Positions 63,966 through 64,000 of a DNA stretch of 64,000 nucleotides are shown one piece after another. The notes under the pieces were generated by a model. That model did not search any database and was not told where the DNA came from. It was given only the letters and a program-made list of their open reading frames with translations. The position numbers and the translations under genes were made by a program. The stretch's first letter is position 1. Each line of letters starts with the position of its first letter. Origin of the DNA: OAS926 sp035503715 (GTDB taxonomy: Bacteria > Pseudomonadota > Alphaproteobacteria > Rhizobiales > Rhizobiaceae); assembly GCA_035503715.1 (NCBI GenBank), contig DATJTE010000246.1, forward strand, positions 15,964 to 79,963, in the 5' to 3' direction.

Positions 63966-63991
63966 AAAACCCCGGCAATGCCGGGGTTTTT
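63966..63991 (+). terminator. Intrinsic terminator after the cytochrome gene
   Basis: AAAACCCCGGC-AAT-GCCGGGGTTTT is a perfect 11-base-pair stem with a T-tract, 22 bases after the cytochrome stop. Confidence 0.9.
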
Positions 63992-64000
63992 CTTTGGCGC

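Overview
The window looks like chromosome from a high-GC alphaproteobacterium of the order Hyphomicrobiales (Rhizobiales), most probably a Mesorhizobium/Phyllobacteriaceae-type organism. The grounds are gene content: a frc-type fructose ABC importer, a glgP-B-C-A-pgm-glgX glycogen operon, a bet operon with choline sulfatase, an R. etli-type asparaginase, a CysD/CysNC pair and heterodimeric methylmalonyl-CoA mutase. No species can be fixed from sequence alone. Coding density is very high, with no gene-free stretch over 300 bases. I saw no rRNA, CRISPR array, insertion sequence, integrase or phage gene.

Region 1 (about 1-20.7 kb) is a surface-polysaccharide locus. On the minus strand it runs sulfotransferase, a GT4-like glycosyltransferase with an odd domain order, a 962-residue ABC-exporter-like protein without intact nucleotide-binding motifs, two deacetylase-like proteins, and a gene cut by the left edge. 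Next come a glycosyltransferase, cysQ, an N-terminally extended cysD, and cysNC. These genes make PAPS and clear its by-product PAP, which fits the nearby sulfotransferase. A pgl-like set follows: CapD/PglF-type 4,6-dehydratase, two GT4 enzymes, a PglC-type phosphoglycosyl transferase, a broken PglD-like acetyltransferase remnant missed by ORF calling, and a PglE-type aminotransferase. Together this suggests a lipid-linked glycan started with an amino sugar and probably sulfated.

Region 2 (20.7-26.5 kb) handles a sugar, probably fructose. A kinase, a RbsD/FucU mutarotase and a ROK repressor are divergent from frcB-frcC-frcA, with a perfect inverted repeat between the two units. Region 3 (26.6-38 kb) is a tightly packed glycogen operon headed by a 16-codon leader ORF that overlaps the glgP start. 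A tRNA-Pro(CGG) follows on the minus strand. Region 4 (38-42 kb) makes GDP-mannose: a phosphomannomutase and a guanylyltransferase fused to an AGE-family isomerase-like domain. A vapBC-type toxin-antitoxin pair sits behind it.

Region 5 (42.7-49.6 kb) is a betI-betC-GST-dehydratase-betA-betB operon converting choline-O-sulfate to glycine betaine, with a BetI-like operator upstream. Region 6 (49.7-64 kb) is mostly housekeeping: thiolase, a secreted protein, asparaginase, a Tat-exported beta-helix protein, a Gre factor, both methylmalonyl-CoA mutase subunits, a HerA-like ATPase, an L,D-transpeptidase, a branched-chain-type aminotransferase, Fe/Mn superoxide dismutase, a cysteine-rich duplicated secreted protein and a c'-type cytochrome.
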